Source of the DNA: a virus
Length of the DNA: 50,610 bases
Virus record (IMG/VR): IMGVR_UViG_3300037258_000793
Coordinates: 1 to 50,610 of that record
Direction: 5' to 3' (one strand)
In this document: positions 7,902 through 16,224 of the stretch, piece after piece
How positions within the stretch are numbered: position 1 is the first letter of the stretch
Layout: each line of letters opens with the position of its first letter
The notes under the pieces: generated by a model
Told to the model about the DNA's origin: nothing
The model's database searches: none
Seen by the model: only the letters and a program-made list of their open reading frames with translations
Position numbers and translations under genes: made by a program

Positions 7902-7934
7902 GCTCTGTACAAAGCCGCAAGCTCTGTACAGAGC
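7902..7934. promoter_or_regulatory. tandem palindromic operators between GntR and RsbW-like genes
   Basis: GCTCTGTACAGAGC at 7921-7934 is a perfect 14-base palindrome. GCTCTGTACAAAGC at 7902-7915 is the same word with one change. Their starts are 19 bases apart, close to two helical turns. Such a pair in a divergent gap next to a GntR gene is the usual operator layout. Confidence 0.72.
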
Positions 7935-7973
7935 AGAGCATTGCCTATCCGGCTCACCCCATGGGGACCCGTC

Positions 7974-8372
7974 ATGCCCGACGCCATCACCCTACCCGCC
8001 CGGCCCCAGCTCGTGGCCGCCGTCCGCCGCCTCGTCGCCGGACTGCTGGACGACTGCCCGCGCGCCGACGACGCGGTCCTGGTCGCCTCCGAATACGCCT
8101 CCAACGCGCTGCGGCACTCCGCCTCGAGGGACGGCGGCGTGATCCGTCTGGTCGTCGAGCAGGGCGACGGGTGGGCGCGCCTGCAACTGACCGACGCCGG
8201 ACAGGCCGCCACCGCGTATCCGGTCGAGCGCGACGACGCCGACGAGTACGGACGCGGCCTGATGATCGTTGACGCCGTCGCGGACAAGTGGGGCCACACC
8301 CGGGAGCTGGACGAGTCGGTGCACTGGGCCGAATTCACCTGGCAGACGGAGGAGTGCGATGGAGATCAGTGA
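7974..8372 (+). CDS. RsbW-like ATP-binding protein (anti-sigma kinase fold)
   Basis: A 132-residue GHKL/HATPase_c_2 domain protein. The N-box is EYASNALRHSA near residue 40, the G1-like motif is TDAGQ near 75, and the G2 motif is DEYGRGLMIVDAVADKW near 97. These are the ATP-pocket signatures of anti-sigma kinases of the RsbW/SpoIIAB type, which are abundant in streptomycetes. The start is ATG 7974; a TTG at 7941 is in frame but unlikely. No sigma factor or anti-anti-sigma partner is nearby, so a host sigma network is the plausible target. Confidence 0.87.
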   Translation: MPDAITLPARPQLVAAVRRLVAGLLDDCPRADDAVLVASEYASNALRHSASRDGGVIRLVVEQGDGWARLQLTDAGQAATAYPVERDDADEYGRGLMIVDAVADKWGHTRELDESVHWAEFTWQTEECDGDQ

Positions 8373-8553
8373 GCTGGACCTGGACCGCGAGTACGAGCGG
8401 TTGCGCCGCATCCTGCTGATGCTCGACATCCAGATCGACAGCGAGGGACTGCGCCTGTGGCACGAGCGCGTCGCAGAAGGGCACCCGCCGTTCCCGGTCA
8501 AGGCGCTCGGCGAGCTGGAGGCGTGGGCCGCCGCGATCCTGGACCGCGACTAA
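8359..8553 (+). CDS. small acidic helical protein
   Basis: A 64-residue protein starting at ATG 8359 inside the end of the RsbW-like gene, with ribosome site GGAGG upstream. It is almost fully helical and acidic (LDLDREYERLRRILLMLDIQI, then GELEAWAAAILD). The overlap suggests translational coupling and perhaps a partner role for the ATPase. No family recognised. Confidence 0.65.
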   Translation: MEISELDLDREYERLRRILLMLDIQIDSEGLRLWHERVAEGHPPFPVKALGELEAWAAAILDRD

Positions 8554-8563
8554 AAGCCGCGGC

Positions 8564-8588
8564 CCCCGGCGATCAGGGCGCGCCGGGG
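8564..8588 (+). terminator. short GC-rich hairpin
   Basis: CCCCGGCG at 8564-8571 pairs exactly with 8581-8588 around a 9-base loop, 11 bases after the stop of the small acidic gene. It could attenuate the accessory operon before the next small gene. Confidence 0.4.
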
Positions 8589-8645
8589 ACCGCGCCGCCG
8601 CGCCGGGCCCACGGCGCCCCCCGACCCGAAGGAGTACACCGCATC

Positions 8646-8801
8646 ATGCCCGAGACTGAAGCGCAGAAAGCCGCCCGGGAACTCGCCGAGGCGCTGGCCG
8701 CCGCCGACACGGTCATCGAACTCACAGCGCGATTCGACGCTGCGATGAAAGCCAAGGACGAGTGGGAGAAAACCCACAACCCGGACGGCACAGCGAAGTA
8801 G
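8646..8801 (+). CDS. small helical protein
   Basis: A 51-residue, mostly helical protein (KAARELAEALAAADTVIEL, then RFDAAMKAKDEWEK). ATG 8646 is preceded by GAAGGAG at a normal distance. It is the last rightward gene before the leftward lysis cassette. No family recognised; short but with a clean ribosome site. Confidence 0.55.
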   Translation: MPETEAQKAARELAEALAAADTVIELTARFDAAMKAKDEWEKTHNPDGTAK

Positions 8802-8825
8802 CGCCCGTACGGCCCCGGGGTCGTG

Positions 8826-9305
8826 TCAGCCGCCCAGTAGCCCGTCGACGGCCGAGATCACACCCGGGAACGGGGGCGCGCTGGCCGCCGGCAGGCTCAC
8901 CGCGGCCGACACGACCAGCGGCCGCGGGACCGGCCCGACCGTCACCACGACCGCGATCACCGGCGGCGACGGCGTGGGCGTGGGCGACGGGCCCGCGCCG
9001 CCGGCGCCGGACCCGGTGGACGGCGAGCCCGGCGACATCGGCGTGCCGGCCGAGCTCGACCCGGTTCCGGTCAGCGCGGCCGCCCCGCCGCCGGTCGACC
9101 GGGCGGTGGCGGACGGCGACGGCCCTGCGGCCCGGCCCGTCGCCGCCGATCGGGGCGCGCCGGCCACCACGTGCGGCGCCCCAGGAGACGCCAGCTGCGC
9201 CAGCTGATGGCCCGGCACGAGCGCCTGATACACCGCCAGGGCCACCGCGCCGGCGGCCAGCGCGCCCCACACCGCCTCCTGCGAGTGGCGCCCGGCCCGA
9301 CTCAC
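8826..9305 (-). CDS. membrane-anchored Ser/Pro/Gly-rich protein of the lysis cassette
   Basis: A 159-residue protein from GTG 9305, overlapping the holin-like gene by GTGA. One hydrophobic segment lies at residues 10-28 (AVWGALAAGAVALAVYQAL). A long region of Ala, Gly, Ser, Thr and Pro follows, and then a second weakly hydrophobic stretch (PPVIAVVVTVGPVPRPLVVSAAVSL). It is translationally coupled to the holin candidate and could be a second holin, an anti-holin or a wall-spanning lysis accessory protein. No family recognised. Confidence 0.6.
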   Translation of the reverse strand: MSRAGRHSQEAVWGALAAGAVALAVYQALVPGHQLAQLASPGAPHVVAGAPRSAATGRAAGPSPSATARSTGGGAAALTGTGSSSAGTPMSPGSPSTGSGAGGAGPSPTPTPSPPVIAVVVTVGPVPRPLVVSAAVSLPAASAPPFPGVISAVDGLLGG

Positions 9306-9538
9306 CGGCTCAGCGCCTGGACCCACAGGCCCGCCAGCGCGCCCGCGGCCGCCACCACGCCGGTTACCTTCTGCCATGTCCACTGCCTCCGCGACTCATC
9401 GCGCTTGGCGAGCTCGTCCATGTCCGTCTCGTGCTGCTCGCGCAGCGCACGGACCTCTTCTTCCAGGCGGCCGAGCCGATAGTCGACGCCCTTCTGGACG
9501 GCCTCGAACAGGTCGCGCCTGATGGGCTCATTCGGCAT
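9302..9538 (-). CDS. holin-like protein (coiled coil plus C-terminal membrane segment)
   Basis: A 78-residue protein resembling the XhlA group of holin-associated proteins. Residues 10-50 form a charged coiled coil (RRDLFEAVQKGVDYRLGRLEEEVRALREQHE), and residues 55-74 are one hydrophobic segment (WQKVTGVVAAAGALAGLWVQAL) at the very end. It sits 32 bases downstream of the lysin. Holins release or activate the lysin at the membrane. The single-span layout also fits a spanin-like or anti-holin role. Confidence 0.72.
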   Translation of the reverse strand: MPNEPIRRDLFEAVQKGVDYRLGRLEEEVRALREQHETDMDELAKRDESRRQWTWQKVTGVVAAAGALAGLWVQALSR

Positions 9539-9570
9539 TCACCCCGCCTAACTGATCGCTCCCGGTTGGG

Positions 9571-10407
9571 TCAGGCCGTGGCAGCGGGCGCCGCGATGTT
9601 CAGCTGCCCGGAGACGGCCAGCGTCCCGGTCAGCGGGTTGGCCGGCGCGCCCTTGAGCGCGGCGAGCAGCTGCGCCAGCAGCGGGGCGGTCGGCGCGAAA
9701 TCGACCAGCATCTGCGCGATGGCGCCCGCATCGACGGTGATGGACGGCAGGTTCAGCTCGCCGTTGAGCGTCGCCGGGTCGTCCACGCCGGAGATCACCC
9801 CGCCGTCGAGCAGGTAGACGGACGCGTTGCCGCTCACGCGCACGATGGTGGCCATCTCGGATACCTCCGGTGTCGGGGCCGCGGGAGCCGCGGCCTGGAT
9901 GTCCCACAGCGGTGCGTCCGCTGCGAAGTCGTTGAGGTCGTAGCCGCCGGTGTCCTGGTACTGCTTGGCGGTCCACGACGGGTCGTCGTCCACGCCGTCC
10001 CAGTTCGCGACGTTGTAGCCGCCGGACGGACGCGGGTTCGCCAGGACGGTGGACTGCGAGCCGTACAGCAGCGTCTTGAACCCCGCGGCGGTGACCACGG
10101 CGTCGAACGCGTCGACGTAGGCGGCGTCGACGGCTGTCTCGAAGTCCAGCTGGATCAGGGTCCCGGCCGGCTGGCTGTGCGCGCGGGCCCAGGCGACCGC
10201 CGCGTTCGCGTCCGACTGCGCCTGGGCGCTGCCCGAGGGGTCCGAGCGCGTGTAGATCGGCAGCCGGTACCGGTAGGGCAGCGCGGCGATCTCGGCGTCC
10301 GACCAGACGTGCGGCGTGTCGCCGCCGATGTAGAAGCCCCAGCCCTGCACCGATGACGGATAGGAGCTCGCGGCCAGCGGATATGCCGAGTCACCGACCT
10401 GAACCAT
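9571..10407 (-). CDS. endolysin candidate (glycoside-hydrolase-like, DUF1906/GH25-type barrel)
   Basis: A 278-residue protein, the likely murein hydrolase. The N-terminal 180 residues resemble a TIM-barrel of the DUF1906/GH25-like kind: VQGWGFYIGGDTPHVWSDAEIAAL, a YTRSDPSGSAQAQSDANAAVAWARAH helix, LIQLDFETAVDAAYVDAF with an acidic pair, KTLLYGSQSTV, YNVANWDG and a final YDLNDF. The C-terminal 90 residues are beta-rich and may bind wall polymers. ATG 10407 has a strong ribosome site (GGAGGAG), and a perfect LexA box lies directly upstream. No signal peptide is seen, so export would need the holin. Confidence 0.74.
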   Translation of the reverse strand: MVQVGDSAYPLAASSYPSSVQGWGFYIGGDTPHVWSDAEIAALPYRYRLPIYTRSDPSGSAQAQSDANAAVAWARAHSQPAGTLIQLDFETAVDAAYVDAFDAVVTAAGFKTLLYGSQSTVLANPRPSGGYNVANWDGVDDDPSWTAKQYQDTGGYDLNDFAADAPLWDIQAAAPAAPTPEVSEMATIVRVSGNASVYLLDGGVISGVDDPATLNGELNLPSITVDAGAIAQMLVDFAPTAPLLAQLLAALKGAPANPLTGTLAVSGQLNIAAPAATA

Positions 10408-10421
10408 CGTTACTCCTCCGA

Positions 10422-10437
10422 TCGAACTACTGTTCGA
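10422..10437 (-). promoter_or_regulatory. perfect actinobacterial LexA (SOS) box before the lysis cassette
   Basis: TCGAACTACTGTTCGA matches TCGAAC-N4-GTTCGA, the established LexA site of mycobacteria and relatives, at all 12 defined positions. It lies 15 bases before the lysin start, beside its ribosome site, in a 69-base gap that otherwise separates the tail-spike gene from the lysin. Host LexA bound here would hold down a promoter for lysin, holin and the third lysis gene. Confidence 0.8.
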
Positions 10438-10476
10438 ATCCCATGGTAGTCACGCCCTCCCCGCGGCAGTAGGCCG

Positions 10477-12468
10477 CTAGCCTCCCACCGCGACCGCATA
10501 GATCATGAAGTTGCTGGCCGTCAGCGACCCGACCGCGACCGAGGCGGGCAGCGTGGACTGCCCGGTCAGCACAGAGGAGAGCGCCGGGGACTGCCCCATC
10601 TCGCTGGCGATCAGCGGCGTGACGCCGAACGTGGTCGGTGCCGTCGCGCCGGTGACCACCAGGGCGCCGATCGCGTACTGCTGCCCGGCCTGGATGGTGA
10701 CCGGCGAGGTGAGGTTGAGGGTGTAGGCCGTGGACAACGTCGCGAACGTCGAGGTGGTGTTCGCCGATACGCCGACCTGGGCGAGGTTCCCCGACCCGTC
10801 GACCGTGTAGAGACCGAACGCCACGTAGGACGGAGTCGCCCCGGCCGCGGTGCCGTCGCCCACCATGCGGATCCCGGTGACGACCGCCGTCCGCTTGGCC
10901 TGGAAATACGCGAAGCGCACGGATCCCGACGACATGGTGATGGTCGTCGCCGCGGCCCGCCGGTCGACCGTCTCCTGCCCCGCGGCGAGCTTCCCCTCGT
11001 TCCACTGGTCCAGGGGCGCGGGCAGGTTCGTCGAGTTGCGCAGCCCGATCATCACGTTGCCGACGGTCAGCACGCCAGCCACCTGCACCGGAGAGACGCC
11101 ATAGTTGCCATACGGCGTCGCACGCTGGTCGATCACGACGTTGCCGCGCACGACGCACGCCGTGGCCGTCGACGGCGAGTTGAAATCACAGCGGATCCCA
11201 ATGTTCTGCGTCAGGTCCGACGACGCGATCGCCGTCACACCGTCCGCCTTGAAATGGGTGCCCGGGTCGATGATCGTGTTCTCGCCGATCACGACGGATG
11301 TTGCCCCGTCGAACGTGATCCCGGCGTCCGCGCTGCCGGTGATCGTGTTGTTGCTGACCTGCAGCCCGTAGGCGATCGACGTGCCCGGGCTACCGGGGCT
11401 CGACGAGCTGCCGCGGATCAGGATGCCGGACACGTCACTGTCGGTCGGCCCGGCGACCTCACCGCGGTAGTAGAGGCGGTTGATGTGGTTGCCGGAGACG
11501 ACGCCGAATTTCGGTGCATCCACAACGTAGATGCCTGATTCGCCGCAGCCGTACACGACGTTGCCGGTGCACACGAAGTTGCTCGGGCCGACCGCGCCGG
11601 AGAATCCGGCCAGCCAGAAACCGTGGTAGCAGCAGTTTTCGGCGGTGTTGCCGACGCAGACCACTTTGTTGTTGCCACGGCTGATGCTGAATCCATTGTC
11701 GGCGCTCATCAGCGAGTGGTTACCCAGGCATTGGACCTCCTGGTTGTAGCCCCACCCGGCATCCATGCAGTTGTAGAACGAGCAGCCCTGCACGAGCACG
11801 CGCCCGGTCACGCCGAAGATCTTGATCGGGAGGCTCGAGCAGTTCTGCACCGTCACGTTCTGGATCACCACATTGGTGATCACCGGCATGCCGGCGTTGG
11901 ACACGTCGAGCGACCCTGAGATGTAGATCCCCGTGTTCGTCCCGGGGCCGGACGTCGTGCGTGCCCTGGTCGGTACGGTCACCGTCTGGTTCACGGTGCC
12001 CTCGATCAGCAGGTCCCGAATCGTGATGTTCGAGGCGGCGACCGTCGTCGACGAGGAGATCGCGAAGTTCACGCCGAGGTTCTTCAGCTTGCTGTAGCCC
12101 GGGATCCCGGCCAGGGTGACGTTGCTCTTCGGCGTCAGGCCGGTGCCGGACACGGCGTGCTGGCCGAGCAGCACGACGCCGCCGCCGGCCGCCGCCGCCG
12201 CGTTGATCGCAGACTGGATGATCGCGGTGTCGTCCGTCGTATAGTCGCCGGCCGCGCCCCACACCGGCGAGAGGACGTCGTACTGCGCCGCGGGGCCGCC
12301 CAAGGGCGCCTGCGGGGTGAAGTTACCGGACCCGTCGCAGGCCAGCACGTCGCCGATGGCCGCGCCCGGGACGTTGATCGGCGGCGAACCGGCGAGGGTC
12401 TGCGTCCCGGTCGAGGTGTCGCCGGTCTTGGAGACCTTGTCGTCCAGACCGAAAACGAACGCTGTCAC
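10477..12468 (-). CDS. tail spike with right-handed beta-helix (pectate-lyase-like)
   Basis: A 663-residue protein. After a 75-residue tail-attachment part comes the pectate-lyase superfamily entry motif (AAGDYTTDDTAIIQSAINAAAAAGGGVVLLG). About 350 residues of short parallel strands with regularly placed Asn and Gly follow (NVTLAGIPG, NITIRDLLIEG, VVIQNVTVQNCSS, VCVGNTAENCCYHGFWL, TGNVVYGCGESGIYV), typical of a three-sided beta-helix. The last 160 residues look like a separate beta-sandwich (GSVRFAYFQAKRTAVVTGIRMVG). It probably binds or cleaves a surface polysaccharide. It is the last tail gene before lysis. Confidence 0.85.
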   Translation of the reverse strand: MTAFVFGLDDKVSKTGDTSTGTQTLAGSPPINVPGAAIGDVLACDGSGNFTPQAPLGGPAAQYDVLSPVWGAAGDYTTDDTAIIQSAINAAAAAGGGVVLLGQHAVSGTGLTPKSNVTLAGIPGYSKLKNLGVNFAISSSTTVAASNITIRDLLIEGTVNQTVTVPTRARTTSGPGTNTGIYISGSLDVSNAGMPVITNVVIQNVTVQNCSSLPIKIFGVTGRVLVQGCSFYNCMDAGWGYNQEVQCLGNHSLMSADNGFSISRGNNKVVCVGNTAENCCYHGFWLAGFSGAVGPSNFVCTGNVVYGCGESGIYVVDAPKFGVVSGNHINRLYYRGEVAGPTDSDVSGILIRGSSSSPGSPGTSIAYGLQVSNNTITGSADAGITFDGATSVVIGENTIIDPGTHFKADGVTAIASSDLTQNIGIRCDFNSPSTATACVVRGNVVIDQRATPYGNYGVSPVQVAGVLTVGNVMIGLRNSTNLPAPLDQWNEGKLAAGQETVDRRAAATTITMSSGSVRFAYFQAKRTAVVTGIRMVGDGTAAGATPSYVAFGLYTVDGSGNLAQVGVSANTTSTFATLSTAYTLNLTSPVTIQAGQQYAIGALVVTGATAPTTFGVTPLIASEMGQSPALSSVLTGQSTLPASVAVGSLTASNFMIYAVAVGG

Positions 12469-12478
12469 ATCAGGCCCC

Positions 12479-12787
12479 TCATGCGAAAGTCCCCATCACG
12501 ATGTATGACCTGCCATAAGGCACACACAGGACCGTGTCCCCGGCGAGCGGCGTGTACCCCGACCACACCGGATACGGCCCGGTCGCCGCGGGCTGGCCGG
12601 TGAACTTGACTGTCGGCTGCCCACTGGTGTACGACCCGGGGATCACCCCGACCCGCGTCGTCACCAGGACTCCCGGGTCCAGCACAAGGATCCTGGCCTC
12701 GACCTTGCGGAGCCTGTCCGAGAGCCCAGCGATCAGCTGCTCGAACAGCCGGCCCGGCGCCTGCGGGAACTGCGGAACGATCGGCAT
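12479..12787 (-). CDS. small tail-tip protein
   Basis: A 102-residue protein from ATG 12787, whose start overlaps the previous stop as TGATG. A helical N-terminus (GRLFEQLIAGLSDRLRKVEARILVLD) is followed by strands rich in Gly, Pro and Tyr (VGVIPGSYTSGQPTVKF, YTPLAGDTVLCVPYGRSYIVMGTF). The end resembles small OB-like domains of phage tail hubs. Its place between the tail hub and the spike suggests an adaptor. Family not recognised with certainty. Confidence 0.7.
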   Translation of the reverse strand: MPIVPQFPQAPGRLFEQLIAGLSDRLRKVEARILVLDPGVLVTTRVGVIPGSYTSGQPTVKFTGQPAATGPYPVWSGYTPLAGDTVLCVPYGRSYIVMGTFA

Positions 12788-13986
12788 CAGGCCACCTGCG
12801 TCGAGACGTAGCCGGACAGATTCCCCAGCGTGTACGTGGTCTTCTCCTCCTGCTGCGGGCCCGGCGGGACGAGATCCCACGCCGTGTACCGGCCTGTCAG
12901 CTGCAGACCCGGTGCACCGGACCGAGGGTCGGCCGGATGGATTTGGCTTGTCGCCGCGAACCGCACCGCGTCCCCCAGCCCGATCTCGCGCACCAGCGGC
13001 GAGTGCCCGGACTCCATGAGCAGCTGCGGGGCGACCGAGTCACCGGACACAGCCGGCAGCAGCGCGTCGACGTAGGCGTTGATCTGGTCCTGGCTCGTGG
13101 CGCCCTGGCCCGGCCACGTCACGGACATCTGCAGCAGCGGGGCGCCCGCGTCGAGGTCGGCCTGGTCGACGCCGTGCGGCAGCTGCGAGGTGAACGTCTC
13201 GGAGCCGCCGTTCGACGTCGACGTCCCGACGATCCAGTTCGAGCTGTTCGAGCCCATCCGCGCGTACGCATAGTCGGCCACGTTCCCCGGGTGCTGCAAC
13301 GTCTTGAACGGCGTCGTGGCGCCCAGATGCGGGAAACCCAACCGCAGCATGAACGCTGCCCCCGTCGGGGTGGGCACCGGAGCGAACGAGTACTCGAACC
13401 CGTCCGACGACGAGAGCAGGGAGAGTGCGTCCCCGGTCGCCTGGTAGTCGCTGTAGGTGCCGGAATACGTATCGACACCCGCCGCGATCATGTTGCTCGT
13501 GCCGAACGTCCACGAGTCCGTGACGCCCGCCTCGGTCGTCGTCGAGAGCTGTAGGCCCGCGACCTGGGTGTTCTGGCCGAGCGCCGGGCTGATGCCGTAC
13601 TGGACGATCTGCGTGGCGATCTGCAGGATGTCCGTGTTGTTGATCACCAGGCCGCCGGTGATCAGCCGCTTCGCGAACAGGCTCTCGAGCGTGGCTGCCG
13701 CGATCGGCATCGTGCCGTCGAGCACCGAGCGGTGCGGCAGGTCCCACAGGACGCCGCCCCAGATCGGGTACCTGTCCTGGGAGCACCACAGGATCGTCTT
13801 GCGGGTGTCCAGGGCGCTGAGCCACCGCAGGTTCTGGGACGGTGCGACGTTGAGCGGCAGGTACCCGGTCAGGCGCCCGATACCGCACAGGGCCATGCCC
13901 ATCTGGTTGGCCACGATGGGAATCTCGTCCGCGGTGATCTGCCCGGTCAGGATGTTGCTCGTCCAGAACCGGTAGGTGCTGGTCAC
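12787..13986 (-). CDS. minor tail protein, ReqiPepy6 Gp37-like (tail hub)
   Basis: A 399-residue protein started by GTG 13986 (GTGA overlap). The N-terminal part has the order seen in Gp37-like and baseplate-hub tail proteins: TYRFWTSNILTGQITADEIPI, then KTILWCSQDRYPIWGGVLWDLPHRSV. The middle (SDWTFGTSN-like region, DALSLLSSSDGFEYSFAP) and the C-terminus (LVREIGLGDAVRFAATSQIHPADPRSGAP) carry the expected beta folds. It should form the hub at the tail tip under the distal tail protein. Confidence 0.78.
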   Translation of the reverse strand: MTSTYRFWTSNILTGQITADEIPIVANQMGMALCGIGRLTGYLPLNVAPSQNLRWLSALDTRKTILWCSQDRYPIWGGVLWDLPHRSVLDGTMPIAAATLESLFAKRLITGGLVINNTDILQIATQIVQYGISPALGQNTQVAGLQLSTTTEAGVTDSWTFGTSNMIAAGVDTYSGTYSDYQATGDALSLLSSSDGFEYSFAPVPTPTGAAFMLRLGFPHLGATTPFKTLQHPGNVADYAYARMGSNSSNWIVGTSTSNGGSETFTSQLPHGVDQADLDAGAPLLQMSVTWPGQGATSQDQINAYVDALLPAVSGDSVAPQLLMESGHSPLVREIGLGDAVRFAATSQIHPADPRSGAPGLQLTGRYTAWDLVPPGPQQEEKTTYTLGNLSGYVSTQVA

Positions 13987-15005
13987 GGGCTGACCGCGCT
14001 GACCAGGATGGTGCAGGACTCGGCCTGGATGGTTCCGGCGCCCTGAGTCGAGACCGCGATGGCGTACGTGTGCGTGCCCGCCGACGGAGTGTCCGCGAAC
14101 CAGACGGCGCGGCCGTCCAGCTGGCCGGAGCTTGTCTGCGCGACGATCAGCGTCCATTCGTCGAGCGGGGAGCCGTCCCTCAGCAACCCCAGGTTGAATC
14201 CATTTCCGACCGAGCCGGTGAAACCGAAAACTCCGATGGACAGATCGGCTTTTACCGGCGTGTCTCCATCGCAAGTCACGCTGACGGTGGCGCCCGAAGA
14301 CCAGCTCGAGCTCGTGGCGATGCCCGTGTTGCCTGAGGCGATTTGCGGTGCGAACGCGGCGGTCCGGGGGGCCTGTCCATTCCCGCGCACGAGCCGCTGC
14401 GTGGCGATGTTGTGCACGTAGTCCGACGAGTTCGACGATGCCGGGTAGGCGGCGGCGTTGGCGACCGGCAGGATCCCGCCGAGCGCCACAGTCCACTGGC
14501 GTTCATCGGTCACCGTCACACCGGTCGCTCCGGCCGCGACGTTCACCTGCGCGAGAGCGAGGGCGCCTGCGGGCGTGGCCGGCGCGGACGGGGAGCTGGC
14601 CGCCGTGCCGGTGATGATGTTGACGTTGTACGTCGACGAACTGGTGCCTACATCGTTGACCTGCGCGACGACCAGGTCGATTCGCGGGAGCGAGGGGTTG
14701 GCCGCTGCGACCGTCAGGCTGCCGCCCGTGTCCAGGCACAGCTCGTACGGGCCGCCGTCGTCACCGGATGCGCTGGGGATCCAGCATTGGCCGATCGCGA
14801 CGTTCACGCTCAGGCCCGAGCCTGCGGTCACCTGGAGGTTCGTACCGACTGGCGTCAGCCGCACGCCGCCACGTGCCTGGAGGCCGGTGCCCCCGGCCGC
14901 GCCGCAGCCGGTCATCTGCGCGGCCTCGGCCAGGCGCAAGTCCTGCCCGGCGACGGCGACACCGTCACCGTATGCCATCGGCCGGGCGGCCAGTGAGGTC
15001 GGCAT
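13983..15005 (-). CDS. tail protein, probable upper baseplate or receptor-binding component
   Basis: A 340-residue beta-rich protein from ATG 15005, with ribosome site TAGGAGTG. The N-terminal 180 residues resemble actinophage tail proteins with repeated short strands (VRLTPVGTNLQVTAGSGLSVNVAIGQCWIPS, then PRIDLVVAQVNDVGTSSSTYNVNIITG). The C-terminal 130 residues form a likely beta-sandwich (TVSVTCDGDTPVKADLSIGVFGF to SCTILVSAVSP) that could contact the host surface. Its neighbours are the distal tail protein and the hub. Confidence 0.75.
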   Translation of the reverse strand: MPTSLAARPMAYGDGVAVAGQDLRLAEAAQMTGCGAAGGTGLQARGGVRLTPVGTNLQVTAGSGLSVNVAIGQCWIPSASGDDGGPYELCLDTGGSLTVAAANPSLPRIDLVVAQVNDVGTSSSTYNVNIITGTAASSPSAPATPAGALALAQVNVAAGATGVTVTDERQWTVALGGILPVANAAAYPASSNSSDYVHNIATQRLVRGNGQAPRTAAFAPQIASGNTGIATSSSWSSGATVSVTCDGDTPVKADLSIGVFGFTGSVGNGFNLGLLRDGSPLDEWTLIVAQTSSGQLDGRAVWFADTPSAGTHTYAIAVSTQGAGTIQAESCTILVSAVSP

Positions 15006-15015
15006 AGTGGCACTC

Positions 15016-16224
15016 CTAGATGTAAGCGTTTTGCCAGGCGGCGGACAGGTTCGAGCCGGCGCCGGGGTTGCCGACCAGCTGCAGTTGGGTCGAGCCGGGC
15101 TGGCACACGAACCAGGCCGACGAGATGTCTGCGGGCGTGTACATGCCGTCGAGCGTCCCGGTGCGGCTGTCGAGGTCCACGACAAGCGAGTCGGAGGCCA
15201 TTAGGGTGATGCCGGACCACGAGACCGTCTGACCGTCGGTGGCGTCGTAGATCGCCGGGGCCGCGATCGGCCCGGTGATCGTGAGGACCGGCCGCGTCTC
15301 GAAATTCCCACCGTTCACGACGACGAGGCGACCCGGGGGCGCCTGCGGCGGCAGCGTGATCGGGGGCGTCCACGGCGGCGCGAGACCGGTCCCGGGTGCC
15401 GGAGTGGTGGCCGATGCGGTCTGCACGGTGACGGCGTATTTGCGCGGGTTCGGCGCGACCAGCACGATCGTGAACGCCACGTCCATCAGCGTCGGGTACT
15501 TCTCGACGATCCGGCCCTGTCTGCGCACCAGAGCCTGCTTCGGGATCGGCTCGTTGTAGACGAACGGCACCAGGTCGTTGACCGGTACGGCCTGCTGGAG
15601 TTTGGTCCGGGCCAGGTCCCGCAGCGCCTGGGTGTTCGCCGTAGCCTGGACGGTCAGGGTGATGGCGCGCGGCGCGTAGTACTGCGGGGACGGCCAGCCG
15701 CCATGATCGCTCCCGCGCTGGACTACCTTGCCGCTCGTGTCGGGGCTGTCCCAGCCCTCGACCTTCAACAGAGCCCAGACGATCCCGTCGCCGTCCACGG
15801 CCCCGAGCGGGATCGTCACGCCCTGGTAGGGGCCGATCGACCCGGTCCAGTACCCGGTGTCGCCCTGCGCGGGCGGCGTCGGCCCGGCCGGCGTGACGAC
15901 GATGTTCTCGATCCCGGGCGACGTGCCACCGACCGGCCCGAGCGTGCACGTCCAACAGGCCTGATAGACGCCGCCGTCCGCGGGCAGCGGCACGAGCCAA
16001 TCGAACGCGTACAGCCCGGCGCCGGTGCGGTAGACCTGGGTGCTCGACGGCAGCGACGCCCCGGAGTAGGTGAACGGACCGGCGAAGTCGGCCGTCTCGC
16101 CGACAACACCGCCGTACACGATGTCGAGCTGCACACTGTCCGGGTCGGTCAGGATCCCGCTGGACTGGTCGAAGAACTCCAGAGTCAGCGTGCTGGTGCA
16201 GCCCGCGGTGGCCTCGACGGTCAT
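15016..16224 (-). CDS. distal tail protein (Dit-like), N-terminally extended
   Basis: A 402-residue tail protein overlapping the tape-measure stop as ATGA. The first 110 residues form a beta-sandwich (STLTLEFFDQSSGILTDPDSVQLDIVYGG). From about residue 125 comes the Dit-like pattern (GSIGPYQGVTIPLGAVDGDGIVWALLKVEGWDSPDT, YYAPRAITLTVQATANTQALRDLARTKL, TLMDVAFTIVLVAPNPRKYA). The end is a galectin-like domain. The order tape measure, Dit, hub is the standard siphovirus gene order. Confidence 0.8.
   Translation of the reverse strand: MTVEATAGCTSTLTLEFFDQSSGILTDPDSVQLDIVYGGVVGETADFAGPFTYSGASLPSSTQVYRTGAGLYAFDWLVPLPADGGVYQACWTCTLGPVGGTSPGIENIVVTPAGPTPPAQGDTGYWTGSIGPYQGVTIPLGAVDGDGIVWALLKVEGWDSPDTSGKVVQRGSDHGGWPSPQYYAPRAITLTVQATANTQALRDLARTKLQQAVPVNDLVPFVYNEPIPKQALVRRQGRIVEKYPTLMDVAFTIVLVAPNPRKYAVTVQTASATTPAPGTGLAPPWTPPITLPPQAPPGRLVVVNGGNFETRPVLTITGPIAAPAIYDATDGQTVSWSGITLMASDSLVVDLDSRTGTLDGMYTPADISSAWFVCQPGSTQLQLVGNPGAGSNLSAAWQNAYI

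Noticed and set aside
10427-11158. 243-codon minus-strand frame covering the end of the tail spike
   Set aside because: Out of frame with the beta-helix pattern and rich in Arg/Gly; it would also run through the LexA box.
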